Shown here piece after piece: positions 49,327 through 61,455 of a DNA stretch of 64,000 nucleotides. Numbering within the stretch: the first letter of the stretch is position 1; each line of letters starts with the position of its first letter. Made by a program: the position numbers and the translations under genes. Under the pieces are notes generated by a model. The model did not search any database, was not told the origin of the DNA, and was given only the letters and a program-made list of their open reading frames with translations. The DNA comes from Acanthosepion pharaonis (lineage: Eukaryota > Mollusca > Cephalopoda > Sepiida > Sepiidae): assembly GCA_903632075.3 (NCBI GenBank), contig CAHIKZ030000027.1, positions 1,543,501 through 1,607,500 of the forward strand. The letters are read 5' to 3'.

Positions 49327-49920
49327 CATTCTGAAGTAAATTAGATATACAAATTTTCAAAACTGTCTTATAATTATTTCCACCCTAGAAAAAAAATTTT
49401 TTTGTTAGTACCTATTTTTTTGTGGAAAGTTGTTATAAAATCGAATATTTATACTAATACCCATCGGATCTAGGTACCACACAAAAATTTTCAGAGGAAT
49501 TTGTGTAGTAATAAGAAATTTATTAAAAATTTACTTATTTCCACCATTGTAGAATGGGTAGGTATCAAAATGTCTTTGTACATTCAGGTCTCCATGTCCT
49601 TCGTGATGTTTCTGTTGCAACACGCAGATTTGCTTAGTCTAAAAAAAGGCTTCTTTTTCTTAGTCTGTCTGTAGCAGATATCCTTGTCCATTGTACTGTT
49701 ACTATGATATGATGACGTCTAGTTAAGTGAAGTACTAGACCACTTCCAGTTAATGACAATAGAAATTAAAGGCAATTTATTTTTGTTTGGTGCATGTTGA
49801 TAGACAAAGATTATAGTTTTCATCGGAAGCAGACATCTCTGATAGCGTAGATATCCAGTTTTAAAATAGTAGTCGAATTCAACTGAAATCGCTCCATGAG
49901 TGTTTATTCCTATATTCCCC

Positions 49921-49998
<78 letters not shown>

Positions 49999-50135
49999 CT
50001 CGGAAAAGTGTGTAAAGAGAGTTGATCTCACTTTATCTCTCTGCTTTGCAGCTTAATTAAAGTGTTAATTCACGTCGTTAAAGAGTGGACTTACTACCGA
50101 TTCATTACTGGGTAGAATCATCATCTGTAATGAAA
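49323..50135. other. gene-free stretch with a TA tract
   Basis: No recognisable gene. It includes a pure TA tract at 49924-49994. The frame at 49719-49922 has no family pattern. Confidence 0.5.
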
Positions 50136-50139
50136 TGCC

Positions 50140-50615
50140 TGTTTTCTATAAAAAAACAATGGTTAACTTTCACCGAAAAAGAAGAATCTCCAAATCCGTC
50201 CAAAAACTAAAAAAAAATCTATACTCTGTGCTGGTGGGAAATTGAGGATGGCCTCTATAATGAAATGCTGAAGCAAAACGAAAGTGTTAAAGCAAAGAAG
50301 AATAGCAGTAGTAAGTGACCTTCTTTGGTTAATCTTAAATTAATGTAACTCCAAGGCGATTTGCAATATATGTAAAACCATATATTTCCTGAGTCAGAAA
50401 ATATGGAAATTTTTGCTTAGTCTCCTTAGTCTCCTAATCATGCACCGTCTGACTATCATTTTTTCAGGCCACTGAAACATTTTTAGAGGTAAAACAATTT
50501 ATTAATCATGAAAACTTTAAAATTGTTATTGTGTTTCTTTGCTTAGAAATCTAACGAATTCTACGACCGAATGATCATTAATTTGCCAAATATATGATAT
50601 CATGTTAGAAATAAT
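50140..50615 (+). mobile_element. mariner-family transposase fossil, C-terminal half
   Basis: The plus-strand reading gives LCWWEIEDGLYNEMLKQNES (the C-V-W-W-D...Y-Y-E-L-L region of mariner), then S-P-N-H-A-P-S-D-Y-H-F-F-R-P-L-K-H-F (the Y-S-P-D-L-A-P-S-D-Y-H-L-F motif that carries the last catalytic Asp), and R-M-I-I-N-L-P at the end. Stops and small deletions separate the parts. It is inactive. Terminal repeats were not found. Confidence 0.85.
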
Positions 50616-51215
50616 ATTACCTTGAGTAAATATATCAATTGGGATCAAAGAAACATTTGTCTCTTTTCCATCTTCAAATGTAACAGAATCTTCTTTTCAT
50701 TCGAGTAGTTGAATATAATTATATTGTAGATATTTTTCATTTATTCGCGCAGTTAGATTTTTATTTATTTCTTTCAAAAATTGAATTTGTTCAAATTTAA
50801 ATATAAAAATAACATAGTTCAAGAAAAAAAAGACTATTTCAATTGAGTAAGTGTTATTTCGTAATTGCTTCTGTCTAGAAATAAAAGAAAATGACTATTA
50901 TTCCCTTCAAACTTTGCTTCTGTGACCTGGAAATCGATGTTTTTAAACTGGCTTATTTTCCATTATATTCCAGATTTACTTCTGCGTTGCTGAAGGAGAA
51001 TTTTCTTGAACATTTTAGAAGTCTCAAGAACTTTCGAGAAGTTTCTAAAAGTTTCAAGAATTTCTAAAACGTTATGGCTATATAGATGGAATTATAAATA
51101 CTGGGAAGTTAAGCTCAACAGTTCAATTGACTGTCTAAGTGCAGAAAAGTCACTGTTCATAGGTGCATTCACAGATGACATCAAGCACTTGTAAGCGTCC
51201 AGCAAACGCATTATG

Positions 51216-51285
<70 letters not shown>

Positions 51286-51842
51286 TTTATTTATCAAGAC
51301 AAGAGCGAAAAGTATGTGACATATTTCGGCTTGTCTGTCGGGATCAAGATCTGGGTGGGTCTCATTTCACATGCAAACACTACAAAAAATTCTAGAAGCT
51401 AAAAAGGAAAGTTTTGCTTGTTTGGAAAGTAGAAATTTTAAGTGTAAAAAGTTTTGGAAATTTTTTTAATTTAATTATTTTTTAATTTTATTTTTTAAAC
51501 CAGTGTTATTGAAAAATATATATTAAACTGTTTCAGCAATTGCGCATTACGGTCTACAGTATCATGAATGCTTTTTTTTATACTGGATCACTGGCAAAAG
51601 CGATAAACAAACAGAATATTAGAGATGTTCAATATTCAAGACACCGTATCTTTGTGGCATTTGTTACATTAACTGGCCTCCAAAGTCTGAATTTTACATA
51701 CCGCACACACGTTTTTTAGAAATTTCAAATATTAAAATTATAATTTTTTTAGATATTTTTCAATAACACCGGGTTAAACATATTTGTATTTTTATACTCT
51801 TATTTATTATTTTGCTCTTTTGCAAATTGTGGAAATAGGGCC
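50616..51842. other. gene-free AT-rich stretch
   Basis: It contains a pure TA tract at 51217-51283. A short run of imperfect ctcaagaactttcgagaagt-type repeats occurs at 51015-51065. Nothing else is recognised. Confidence 0.55.
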
Positions 51843-52660
51843 ATGAAATTCGCAATCCTACGAATTTGGAGGGAACAAAGTGACCACTCAAGCAAATGTT
51901 TCTGTTGTATAGTGGACCTTTCCAAAAGTCGAACTGTCAAGAATGCGTATGCTGTCATTTATTCAGACCTTCTGTCATCCATCGCATCAGTGTCACACTA
52001 CCTTGCGCTCTCCGTACCCATTCCACCAAAAAGAAAAGAACAGCAATTCAAAAGAGGATGAAGTCATTGATCCAGATTACAGAGGTGCAGCTGAGAATAG
52101 AAAACACATACTACCACAACTAAAAAGGCCTCAATGACTTGATCAGAGATCTTGGTCACACAAAGTCCAATGTCGAGATTTTAGCGTCGAAACTCAAGCA
52201 GTAGAATTTGTTAGATGAAAGTGAGCAAGTCACAGGTCAGAAAGCGTCACAGTTATTCTTAAGCTTTTTCACTACTCAAGATAAACTTTGCTTCTGTCAC
52301 AATGTAAACAGTTAAGTTCGAGGCTTTTGAAATCGCTTGTAAACACAGTGTGTGATACCTCTTCATCGACAGCTCATCCAGGATCCTCAAAGCCGAGATC
52401 TTTCATGACGGGAAGATATATTCATCTAATACTCTGGCCCACTCGCTAAGTGCAGCAGTGTGAAGATTGTTCTAGATGCCTTGAAATATGAAGAATATGA
52501 TTGAGAGGTTATTGGAGACTTTAAAATAGTAGCCTTACTGATGGATAGCCAAGGTGGCTTTACCAAGTATCCGTGTTATCTTTGCCTTTGAGACAGCAGG
52601 GACACAGCGGCACACTAACGACAGGCCAGAGCAGACCGAGCACACTGGAGATTAGGCCTA
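51843..52660 (+). pseudogene. decayed multicopy ORF of unknown family
   Basis: The plus-strand reading, broken by stops and shifts, includes D-L-I-R-D-L-G-H-T-K-S-N near 52135, L-F-I-D-S-S-S-R-I-L-K-A-E near 52355 and a G-D-F-K-I-V-A-L...D-S-Q-G-G-F-T-K-Y-P-C-Y-L-C segment near 52515-52590. I have the impression that proteins with this F-T-K-x-P-C-x-L-C signature are multicopy and transposon-like in many invertebrates, but I cannot name the family. It is non-functional here. Confidence 0.45.
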
Positions 52661-52711
52661 TTGAAACAATTTTGACGTAATGCTGAGACGTAATTTATCG
52701 CTTTATTAAAC

Positions 52712-53307
52712 GAAAGTGATGTGATGTTGATATTTATTGTATCAAAAATACAATTATGGCACAAGGCCGAAAAAGGGAAGAAAGGGGTTGAGGCTGGTCT
52801 TCACTATCTTATATCTAGCTAATCCGATTCACGATCCATTCACTCGTTACATTTTGTGCATTCACCACAAAAACTCGTCCGTCACCAATCAATACTTCAT
52901 ATACCGCCATCCTCCCACGGGGACCTACAAAATGCACCCCGAGATTTAAAAATTTAATGATAAGAAATATTTCGTAGATAAAAATCTAATATTTGACAAT
53001 GAGAGCGGGGATGACACCCAAAACAAACTAAATATCAAACAAGGCAAAATAAATATAGCTGATGTTAGTAGGACCCGTCCAACCCTCAAAAAGGTGTAGC
53101 CGCTGTATTCTACCCATTGAACAAAATCAAGAGGCTCTCTCGCTAAGGGAGAGGGAAAAGAGAAAATATAGATGGACATGGGGAATTAATAAAGCTGATC
53201 CAGTCGAGATGAAAGGGGGCCAAAACAAACTGGGTAGGTTGGGAATCTCAACTTGGATCATAACTAAAGACGTAGCCGGGAGCAGACCAGGAAAGTGATG
53301 TGATGTT
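52712..53307 (-). mobile_element. short LINE insertion bounded by a 17-bp target-site duplication
   Basis: gaaagtgatgtgatgtt occurs at 52712-52728 and again at 53291-53307. The 562 bp between are LINE 3' sequence on the minus strand. The 3' terminus next to the left duplication (atttattgta...tggcacaaggccgaaaa) is shared with the LINE of the U6 chimera at 44348. The 5' end is a simple truncation with no U6. No full domain is encoded. Confidence 0.85.
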
Positions 53308-53346
53308 TTTGTTCATAATTTACCTTTTCCTTTCAATTTTAAATTT

Positions 53347-53396
<50 letters not shown>

Positions 53397-54635
53397 GATT
53401 AAATACATGGCATTTCTGTAAGGTCATCTGTAGTAGAAGTCACTGGTAGCTTTTAAAGAGAATTGAAAACGTTCGACACACCATGGATAAATAAATAGAT
53501 ACTAAGCTTCTCAATATATCGAGAATACTGAAAGGTTCCCCAATCAATATCTTCGTGAACAAACATTAGAATGTTGATATTTGGAAGTATATAAGCTACT
53601 GCAGAGCCGTATTTTGTTAAAAGACAGACTGAAAATAAAATCATTCAAATTGAAGACTCACCGATAGATTTATGTTTCATTACCAAAAGGTAAGCTATTT
53701 ATAAAGAACTTCTTACCTGTTATTTTTGTGTTTGCTTTTCATCACCTCATCATCTCGGTTTGTTAGTTGTTTTAGGTAGAAAGATAATGAAAATTCCATC
53801 AACATGATAGAGAAACTTTTACTTACACGGGGAGGAACAAAAATATATTTATGTGTCTGTAGTAAAAACTATATTTAGAAAAAATACAAATAAGTGTTTG
53901 AAAACTCAAATATCTAAGCAAAAAGAATGCAAGAAAATGTAGACATATAAATAAATATTTGTTAGATATAACCATATTTTAAAAATATATCCTATATAAA
54001 AATAGAATAATATAAAAATAAAAAAAATTTAAAAGTATAAAAATGAAATAATAAAAAATTATGAATTCTTATTCCTCCATATACTTTACTTATATATATT
54101 TAACATATGTGTTCAATGTTCTATATTCTATAAAATTGATTGATATTGCTTGATAACGCTTTTTTATCATCTGGAAAATTTCATCTGAATGAATGCACAC
54201 ATTCATGTTTTAACAGTCGTTACTCATCCAAAATGTCATTTTGACAACTGGATTGGATATTATCGATCTAATGTTAAAATAAAATTTAATAACAAAATTC
54301 AGAGAAAAATCACTATTTCATTAGCATCTAACTTTTACATAATGGATGATTTAATAATTATAAATAAACACTTTCAAAATTTTATCTAATACATTAATTT
54401 TATACCAACAAAATAATGTTAAAACATTTTACGCCATCATAAAAATCAATTATTTTATAGAGATATGATCAACAAATAACATCAGGTATAAAAATCTGCT
54501 GGGGATTGAATGAGAAAATCTATTAAAATCGATGGATGTATTTAAATAAGGCCAGTGAATTATTTTGTTTTATTATTAATAATTTATATATATATATGCA
54601 TGTGTGTATATTTTTATGTGTGTGTCAGTATTGCG

Positions 54636-54698
<63 letters not shown>

Positions 54699-54888
54699 CT
54701 CTTGTTTGACTCTTTAAGATCTTTTTCCTTGTTCTGTTATCTATTTACATCCATCCACACAAAGCCTTTAAGTAATTAATTCCTGGGTTCGTATCTTGAA
54801 CATTTCCAATCCAATTCTGTTACGAACTCCATTCATTAGAATTCGAATGATAAGTTTAGTTATGTGGCTCGTATTAAATCATACATAC
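53308..54888. other. gene-free AT-rich stretch
   Basis: It includes TA tracts at 53349-53392 and 54637-54693. A minus-strand frame at 53453-53644 has no recognisable family. The last exons of copy C would be expected here, but no P-E-T-x-G-type ending was seen. Confidence 0.5.
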
Positions 54889-55059
54889 GATAGGGCGAAA
54901 GAATGCCTCCAAACTTCGCAAAGTCGGTGAAAAATACCACTGAAGAATTTTGAATCCATATAGAGTTAAGATCGCAGGTGTAAAGATAGATAATTGAAGT
55001 AGCTCCTGGTATACGCATTCTACTGAATTTGGTCAGCGGCATTATTGTCCGGTTCTGGT
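54889..55059 (-). pseudogene. SLC22-like copy C, late exon with an 11-bp deletion (171 bp)
   Basis: It aligns with 37126-37307: the codons TIMPLTKFSRMRIPGATSII then Y-L-Y-T-C-D-L-N-S-I-W-I-Q-N. The family E-(L/V)-Y-P-T and R-N residues have become D-L-N-S-I and Q-N. Eleven bases are missing just before the donor. The acceptor cctttcag is intact. Substitution of conserved residues plus the deletion indicate loss of function. Confidence 0.85.
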
Positions 55060-55263
55060 CTGAAAGGTAGAAGGTTAAAATCTTAAGAGTTCATCATCAA
55101 CTAAAATTAGAAGGAATGCAAACAACATATAATTTGACAAAAACTATTTATTATTATGTCTTGTTCTTTTATGTGCCTTGTGTCTTTAGAATGTGAACGA
55201 GTGTGGCTCTCTACAACTCCCTATTCCTTGTATCTCTAAGCAATTACTTATTCTTCAATCGAT

Positions 55264-55550
55264 TTACACAAGCTCGTTAGGTAGGTAAATCGCTGTTTCC
55301 CGCTTGCATTTAATATGTCCTGTGAATGTTACTTCTTTTCTTATTATATGTCCAAGAAACTTCAAAAATCCCTTTCTGATTCTTTGTACATTTTCCTTAA
55401 AACATCTTCGTTGCTCACATCGTTTGTCCATGATATTCTCAGAATCTTTCTGAAGGACATTTCTGTTGCCCTCTAGTCTACTTTTCACTTTTAACGAAAT
55501 TGTACAGCATCCACTTCCATCTCGGAAGACTGATATTAAATTCTCCTTTT
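55264..55550 (-). mobile_element. RTE-like LINE C-terminal remnant in copy C
   Basis: Codons D-S-E-N-I-M-D-K-R-C-E-Q-R, then R-I-R-K-G-F-L-K-F-L-G-H-I-I-R-K and F-T-G-H-I-K-C-K match 37534-37930. The position relative to the SLC22 exon is the same as in copy B. Confidence 0.8.
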
Positions 55551-56245
55551 CTGTTTAATTGAAATTGGAAGAAAGAAAAAAATATGTAAACTGATCACCA
55601 AGGGAGATAACTAATTTAAAATACAAATTCAAACTAGTCTCATTGAGGAACAATGATTAATAAGCTAGGCTCAGACAACTTCCAGTTGAAACTCGGTTTT
55701 CACTCGTTATAGCACATACACTGAATATATCAAACAATTTCGGATATGGAATTAATTAATACCAAACATTTCACACACCTCGGTGTGTGGATAAGTTAAA
55801 AACAAATTCAACAAAACATTGACCTAAAACGCCAGTCGTGTTCTAAAATAGCCTTGTCATTATATCATACCCAGGACTTCGTGTATTTTACCACGAAATA
55901 TATTACTTCTCTGACGTGCAGTATCATTCGAAGGATTCTCTTGCCTGTTCTTGAAAAACGGCGTACAATATTTACTGCTTACAAAGGGTAGCGGTATACG
56001 CCCACACTACATTCTGTTTGTGCGTTACATGTAAATTCCGGAAATTTATTTTTTATAGAAAATTGTATGTTTTTATCAATTTTTGTTCAACTGTTTATAT
56101 TTTAAAAAAATAATAGTAAATAAATTTGTTTTCCTGATAATATCTCATCTCAGAAATTCAAACATTTTTCAGTATCAAAATAGTTTATCCTGATAATACC
56201 AAATAAACCTACTTCTTGAAAACATATAAAATGATAAACTCTTAC

Positions 56246-56476
56246 CTTTTGATGTGTACACATATGAGAAGATGATCAGCATACCAGTTAAACCACTGCT
56301 AACCATGAAGGAAAGTGTGAATTTCTTTCTTTCAAAACTATCCACAACGATGAAAGCGAAAAGAATCACAGAGATTTTGACGAGAGAATTCAGAAGGAAA
56401 TTCAAGTAAACATTACCTGCCAGGACAGACGCCGATGTTCAGAGTCAATCCGTAGTAAACGAATATCATTGTTCTC
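56246..56476 (-). pseudogene. SLC22-like copy C, exon with TM7-TM8, shared 4-bp frameshift (231 bp)
   Basis: It has the same length and boundaries as 39371-39601, with R-T-M-I-F-V-Y-Y-G-L-T-L-N-I-G-V, an out-of-frame extra 4 bp at 56424-56431, then N-V-Y-L-N-F-L-L-N-S-L-V-K-I-S. The signature that reads D-R-L-G-R-K-K in copy B is D-S-F-E-R-K-K here, so the conserved Arg and Gly are lost. The acceptor ctctag and donor gtaaga remain. It is a pseudo-exon. Confidence 0.85.
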
Positions 56477-57284
56477 CTAGAGAAATCAAAAACAATAAGA
56501 AATTTCATAACAGACACACATAATAAAACATAAAAAGAAATAATAAATATTATAAAATGTGTTTAAACTCCAGTGTGCAGACAGAAAGTACAATATGCAT
56601 AAATGTTAAACCTACATTTAGCGATGATGGAGACACTTTATTGTCATTAGAATCTTTGCAACAAAATGTTGTCCTGTTTCTCGCTCACCAAATAATTCAT
56701 TTGTTTAACCAAAATTTCAAGATATATAGGTTCCAGAATCTAAACTTAATTTTTTAATATATAAAAAAATGGTATTTTTAATATATTATTGTGATACCTT
56801 GCAAAGAAATGGGTCACTTGGGATATATATCACCAGCAGTGACGCCGAAAGTTGTAAACGTATCTAGATTACAAAGAAATACCCACCTAAGTGTAAAGAA
56901 ATGTTGAAATTCGAAAATGATATCGCAAACATATGTCAGAAACAAAGTTTAAAAGACACTTGGATAATTTCCAGAAAAAAAAATATAAAGGATACGAAAA
57001 AAAAATAATGAATTCCCAAATGTATTTATATTTGCTGACAAAGCAACAAACATATACACAATATAAATCTAGGGCCCACAAAAAACCTTATACCTAACAA
57101 CATTACACAATTATACAGAAAGACAACTGTATGCACAAAAAACAACATAAACCAGGAAGCCAAAGATATAACGGTTAAACTGAAAATAGACGAGAGGATA
57201 AATCGCATAGGTGAACACCAAGCATTCATAACAGCAAAGGACTACAAACCTAACTTTGAAAATTACTGTATTTAAAAAGTACAA

Positions 57285-57319
<35 letters not shown>

Positions 57320-57759
57320 ATTACAAAGTACTGTATTATTGAGGGTAAAAAAAGAAATTATACTTGCACAAAATAGAATAAATTCAATGTGATTTTTGAC
57401 ATTGCTTTCCTTTTATAATATATTCAGTATCATCTTTTATGACCATAGTCTTTATTCCAAGAATGTTAGTTAAATGGGAATAATTTAACCTATTTCTTTT
57501 AGCAGTTTTGATTTTTTTACATGCAGAAAAAATTGTTCACAGCAGTATGTACTACCCGGCATGCATAACAGTTTTCTACATAACCTAAATAATTTTTATT
57601 TATTTTTGGCTCCTGTTTCACTCATCAGCCGGTGAGTCATAGCAGAGGCTTTTGCTCCTTCTCCTTTTAGTGCAACTAAAACTATTAGCACAATCTGAGA
57701 ATAATTTGCTCGACATACGTTACTAAAGTAAATGAAAATATACCTAAAGATTTTAGGCT
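56477..57759. other. copy C intron with a reverse-transcriptase fragment
   Basis: The stretch 56905-57272 (+), in broken frames, contains F-A-D-K-A-T-N-I-Y-T-I near 57030 and EAKDITVKLKIDERINRIGE followed by H-Q-A-F-I-T-A-K-D-Y-K-P-N-F-E-N near 57210. This is an N-terminal RT-associated pattern that I recall as frequent in repeat-derived cephalopod proteins. A CA/TA microsatellite lies at 57287-57320. The rest is unassigned. Confidence 0.5.
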
Positions 57760-58165
57760 GCAATAGGCCGCATGAAAATATTAAGCGGACCGCAAATATT
57801 GCACAGACTTCTCTATCGTCTACGAATTAACCCAGATTCTCGGAGAAGCTACCCGTGCTCGAGACATGATGTGACATCAGGCGAATATTCCCGACCTCTT
57901 TCTAACCTCCTTCTCTAATCAATGCTTAGCAAAAGTTTTAAGCGCCTCCACCTGCCTAGACACGTCAGACCATTCCTTAATCAGTGGCCAGACTGCTGCC
58001 AAACCTAAGGCATTCCCTGATGTACCGTTCCATAGAACGATTTTTCGCTAGGGATAACTTTCGATCCTACATGATGTAAGTTCCCTTCCCAACCTTCTTC
58101 AAGCATGCTGCCTCAAAAACTACTCCCCTTGTCACTCATTGTGTAGAGGCATATGCCTGTATAAG
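57760..58165 (+). mobile_element. jockey/CR1-like LINE, endonuclease end
   Basis: Plus-strand codons include S-T-C-L-D-T-S-D-H-S-L-I-S near 57950, the S-D-H-x3-(S) motif at the end of an APE-type endonuclease, then K-P-K-A-F-P-D-V-P-F-H-R-T-I-F-R. Frames shift several times. The coding sense continues at 59085 after an interruption. Confidence 0.75.
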
Positions 58166-59084
58166 TGAAGAATTAATTTAATCTCAACACGGATTTACAA
58201 ATTTTAATAATTTTTATTTATCAGGGTACTATTTTTCTTTCAAATTGAATGAAAAGAAATTTCAAAAATACTTGGTTAACAACTTTATACAATATGCTTT
58301 GTCTATCCTTTTAGCAGTTCTACTTAATACATTGCGTTAGTATAAGTTAAACGATAAATGCGTTTATATCTGTACAGATGTATGAGACACGTCTAGAAGC
58401 TTTATGAGACACGTCTAGTGTATATGTATTCTCATTGTACATATGAGTTAGTCGCTACTGTTGCATGTGTGCGGATGTATATGTCACAAGTTTATGTTGT
58501 CTGCACTGTGTGTATAAATTCCAGTGGTAGACTGTATGGAAGAAGACGGGAAGTTTGTATTACTGTTGACACATATAAACAAGTTAGCGGAATGTCGTCG
58601 CTGAACGAAATTTTTTTAATGCTGAATACTCGAAATCCATAAGTTAAAAATGTGAGTAATTAATGGTAATTTCAGTTTAGTTTGTGTGAACAAACAACTT
58701 TGGTCAGGTTAACTAAAAAACGGATTATCGGACAAAAATTAATCAGATTTATAACTAGATAGGCTCTAGATGGATCTAAAATTGCGATTTTTGATCGCAA
58801 GATTATTAGTTAATATGTATTTTTTAAATATTCTTTTTTAGGAATAAGAACTATTGTTAAACATATTCTGAAGTCGATGCTCCAAAATTTCAAATCTAAG
58901 ATATTTTATTGTCAGCTAATTAAAAGAAAACTGTGAGTCTCGTTCGACGTCGCTGGTTTGTTAATATATGTGAATACAAAGATTCAAATAATCAGAGCCG
59001 ATTTTGTACAAAATCTAGTTGCTTTCGATGTGACAAGTTTTCATTACTTAAATCTATTAGCATTTTTCTACGATTCTAAAACGG
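58166..59084. other. insertion of unknown type inside the LINE
   Basis: LINE similarity stops near 58165 and resumes near 59085-59110 at about the next expected codon. The 0.9 kb between is AT-rich with no recognised domain. The phrase agacacgtctag occurs twice (58384 and 58407). Confidence 0.5.
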
Positions 59085-60860
59085 GGATCTACAAATTGAT
59101 CCTTTCTGGAGTTTGAAGTTTTATATACCAAAAGAAATTCCAGCAGAAACCAAACAGTCAGCCTGGTTCACCCCTGAATGCGCTGCATCCATAACTCACC
59201 GAGAACAACTACTTCCATATCTATCGCAAGGGGTGATGTACTTTGGCCTTCACTGCATTCAAAACTGCCTGCAATCGCTTCAAAGAGTAGAAAACGCGAA
59301 CTGCAACAACGCATGAGCAGTCCAGACCAAGGTTGAAAAAAATAAACTGGATCCCGTGAATTTTGGGAGATCATCAACCAAATCATGAACAGAGGTAAAA
59401 CGGCTGTGCCCATAATTATAAATGGTCTTCTTCGACAGATAAGCTGAACTTCTTCGCCACGATCTTTGCCTCTAGCCCAACGTTAAACGACAAAGACCAT
59501 TCCTAAGACTCACTGAGCACAATCTCAGTAATATTGCCATCACAACAAGAAAAGTCTCTAAAACTATCAAAGGCCTTGAACCTAAAAACGCCACTGGCAC
59601 AGTGGTTGTCCTTAAGAATATCAACCCGGAATTATAACCCAACCTATCGAAGTTGCTATTTGAATGATAAATGCTTCTCAAGCCTGTGGGCGGTGTCAAG
59701 TATGTGCATGGTTTTGAAGAACGCGGGCGTATGATCTTCCCTCTCCCAATACAAACCCAACAGTCTCCTCAATATCAGTAAGCTTTTTGAAGCAATAAGC
59801 AAAAAGGTCGTCAAGTACCTAGAAAAGAACAACTTGTTCAGTGACAAGTAATATGGGTTTCGATTGGCCCGATCCACTTTCGACGTCATAACTACCATCA
59901 CGTACAGAAATAGTGAGGCTCTTGACGACAAACACACCTCGAGGACCATACCATTAGATATATCTTTCGATAAGGTGGGGCACAAAGATTTACTACACAA
60001 ACTCTCCAGTTATGGAGTCACTGGAAGGTTCTTCCCGATCATATAATATTTCCTAACAGGTAGGTCTCTGAAGGTAGTTATTAATGGCCAGTCCTCCGGA
60101 GCCCTAGCGGTCAACTCTCTAACTAATCCTCTTTTTGATGTACATCAATTATCTGCTTTGTGATACGACTGTATACGATCGCACCTCTAAAACTCTCGAT
60201 GGTCAGAGATTACCGAGTGGTCAGAGATTACCGAGTGCTCTCTGTTTCGGTCTTGCATAAACTAATCAGTGTTGTAAAAACTGGTTGGTTGCATTCAATT
60301 CCTCGAAAACCAAACTCATTACATTATATCATATCCAATCTGACCCCGAACTACAGGATGGATGTAGCTTCTCTCAAGGAAGCGCAGTGCGTTGAGAGAC
60401 TATTAGGCCACAGAATCGCACCCGACGTCAAGTGGAACTCGTACATACGATCCATTACTAAGTATGCAGGTAAAACTGTACCACTCCAGTAATTTCCTGA
60501 CTCCACCAGGTATCATCTACCCTTACAAAAGCCAGATCAGGCCAGAAATGAAGTACTGTTGTCATATATGGTCGGAAGCTGCCCAGACCTCACTCTCCAG
60601 CCTTGAAAGAGTCCAAAAGCGTCTGAGCTCTTGTGGGTGACGAATTATTCTCCACGCTGCAACCTCTCTCTTACAGGCGGGATGTAACAAGCTTCTCGCT
60701 GGTCTAACGCTACTTCCATTGAAAGTGCTCGGGCAACAATCTTTTCCTGCTCTCGCTAAGTCAAACCTTTACGGCAAGAACACGTTTAATTTTTCTTTAG
60801 CTGGCGTTTACTATCTCGGCAGTTTCAATGTTTCACGGGATTGTCATATATATTAAAACA
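59085..60860 (+). mobile_element. jockey/CR1-like LINE, RT domain to C-terminus, degenerate
   Basis: Readings in successive frames give SAWFTPECAASITHREQLLP near 59160, K-G-L-E-P-K-N-A-T-G near 59570, V-V-L-K-N-I-N-P-E-L near 59605 and RTIPLDISFDKVGHKDLLHK near 59943 (A-L-D-I-S-K-A-F-D-K-V-W-H in intact relatives). They end with W-N-S-Y-I-R-S-I-T-K near 60433 and a tail near 60600-60760. An 18-bp direct duplication (ggtcagagattaccgagt) occurs at 60199-60235. The Y-x-D-D region is deleted near 60130-60160. Confidence 0.8.
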
Positions 60861-61175
60861 AATTCTGAGCGGACGATTAAAATTACATTTTATATTCATT
60901 ATATGCTAGGTGGATGCTATAGTTTGTAGTGCTATGTAAAATATAACAGATACAAAAAAATTCGTAAACTTAAGGAATCAGCACATATGCTAGGCCACAA
61001 AAATATCTTGAGCCGACCAAGCATAGAAATGAATACAATATGGGAACCAATAATAGGGAGTCCCAGAGAAAAAGTGATAATAACAACAAAAATTGCAATA
61101 TGAGCACTGATAAAAAATGGTTGCTGAGACATTAGGTTTATAATACTCAGAAATTCATACACAGATGTCCTCAAG
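60861..61175. other. unassigned stretch
   Basis: Plus-strand codons at 60985-61100 (LGHKNILSRPSIEMNTIWEP then I-I-G-S-P-R-E-K-V) form a conspicuous open piece without a recognised family. A minus-strand frame overlaps it. Neither is supported as a gene. Confidence 0.35.
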
Positions 61176-61179
61176 GTCA

Positions 61180-61440
61180 CATGGGACAGTGGATAAAGAC
61201 GTTGGTGAGAACCAGTGAGAGGACCTAAAGAGTGAGTTCAATACCCCGTTAAGGCAGTGGAGGTAACTGATACCTGGCATCCACGTGGAACTAGAACCAG
61301 TGAGCGAAATAAAGTGTTCAGTTCGACATTCCAACCACCTGAAGAAGGCCGGTGTGTACAGCCGAAAAAAAGTTGTAATAAATATGGCGACAAAGATGAG
61401 GATAATAGTTCAAATAGTGTACAAAAAATAAAATACAACA
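61180..61440 (+). mobile_element. tRNA-related SINE of a second family, beside the exon 6 donor
   Basis: A tRNA-like start (gggacagtggataaagacgt, then gtgagttcaataccccgt with a box-B-like element) is followed by a G/C-richer body (cacctgaagaaggccggtgt) and an AT-rich end (agttgtaataaatat). It ends about 15 bp from the splice donor of copy C exon 6. It differs in sequence from the SINE at 41339-41830. Confidence 0.6.
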
Positions 61441-61455
61441 TATAATGACTCTTAC

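Noticed and set aside
58418..58642. Cys/Tyr-rich 74-codon frame as a small secreted protein
   Set aside because: There is no signal-peptide-like core after the Met and it lies within an insertion inside a LINE.
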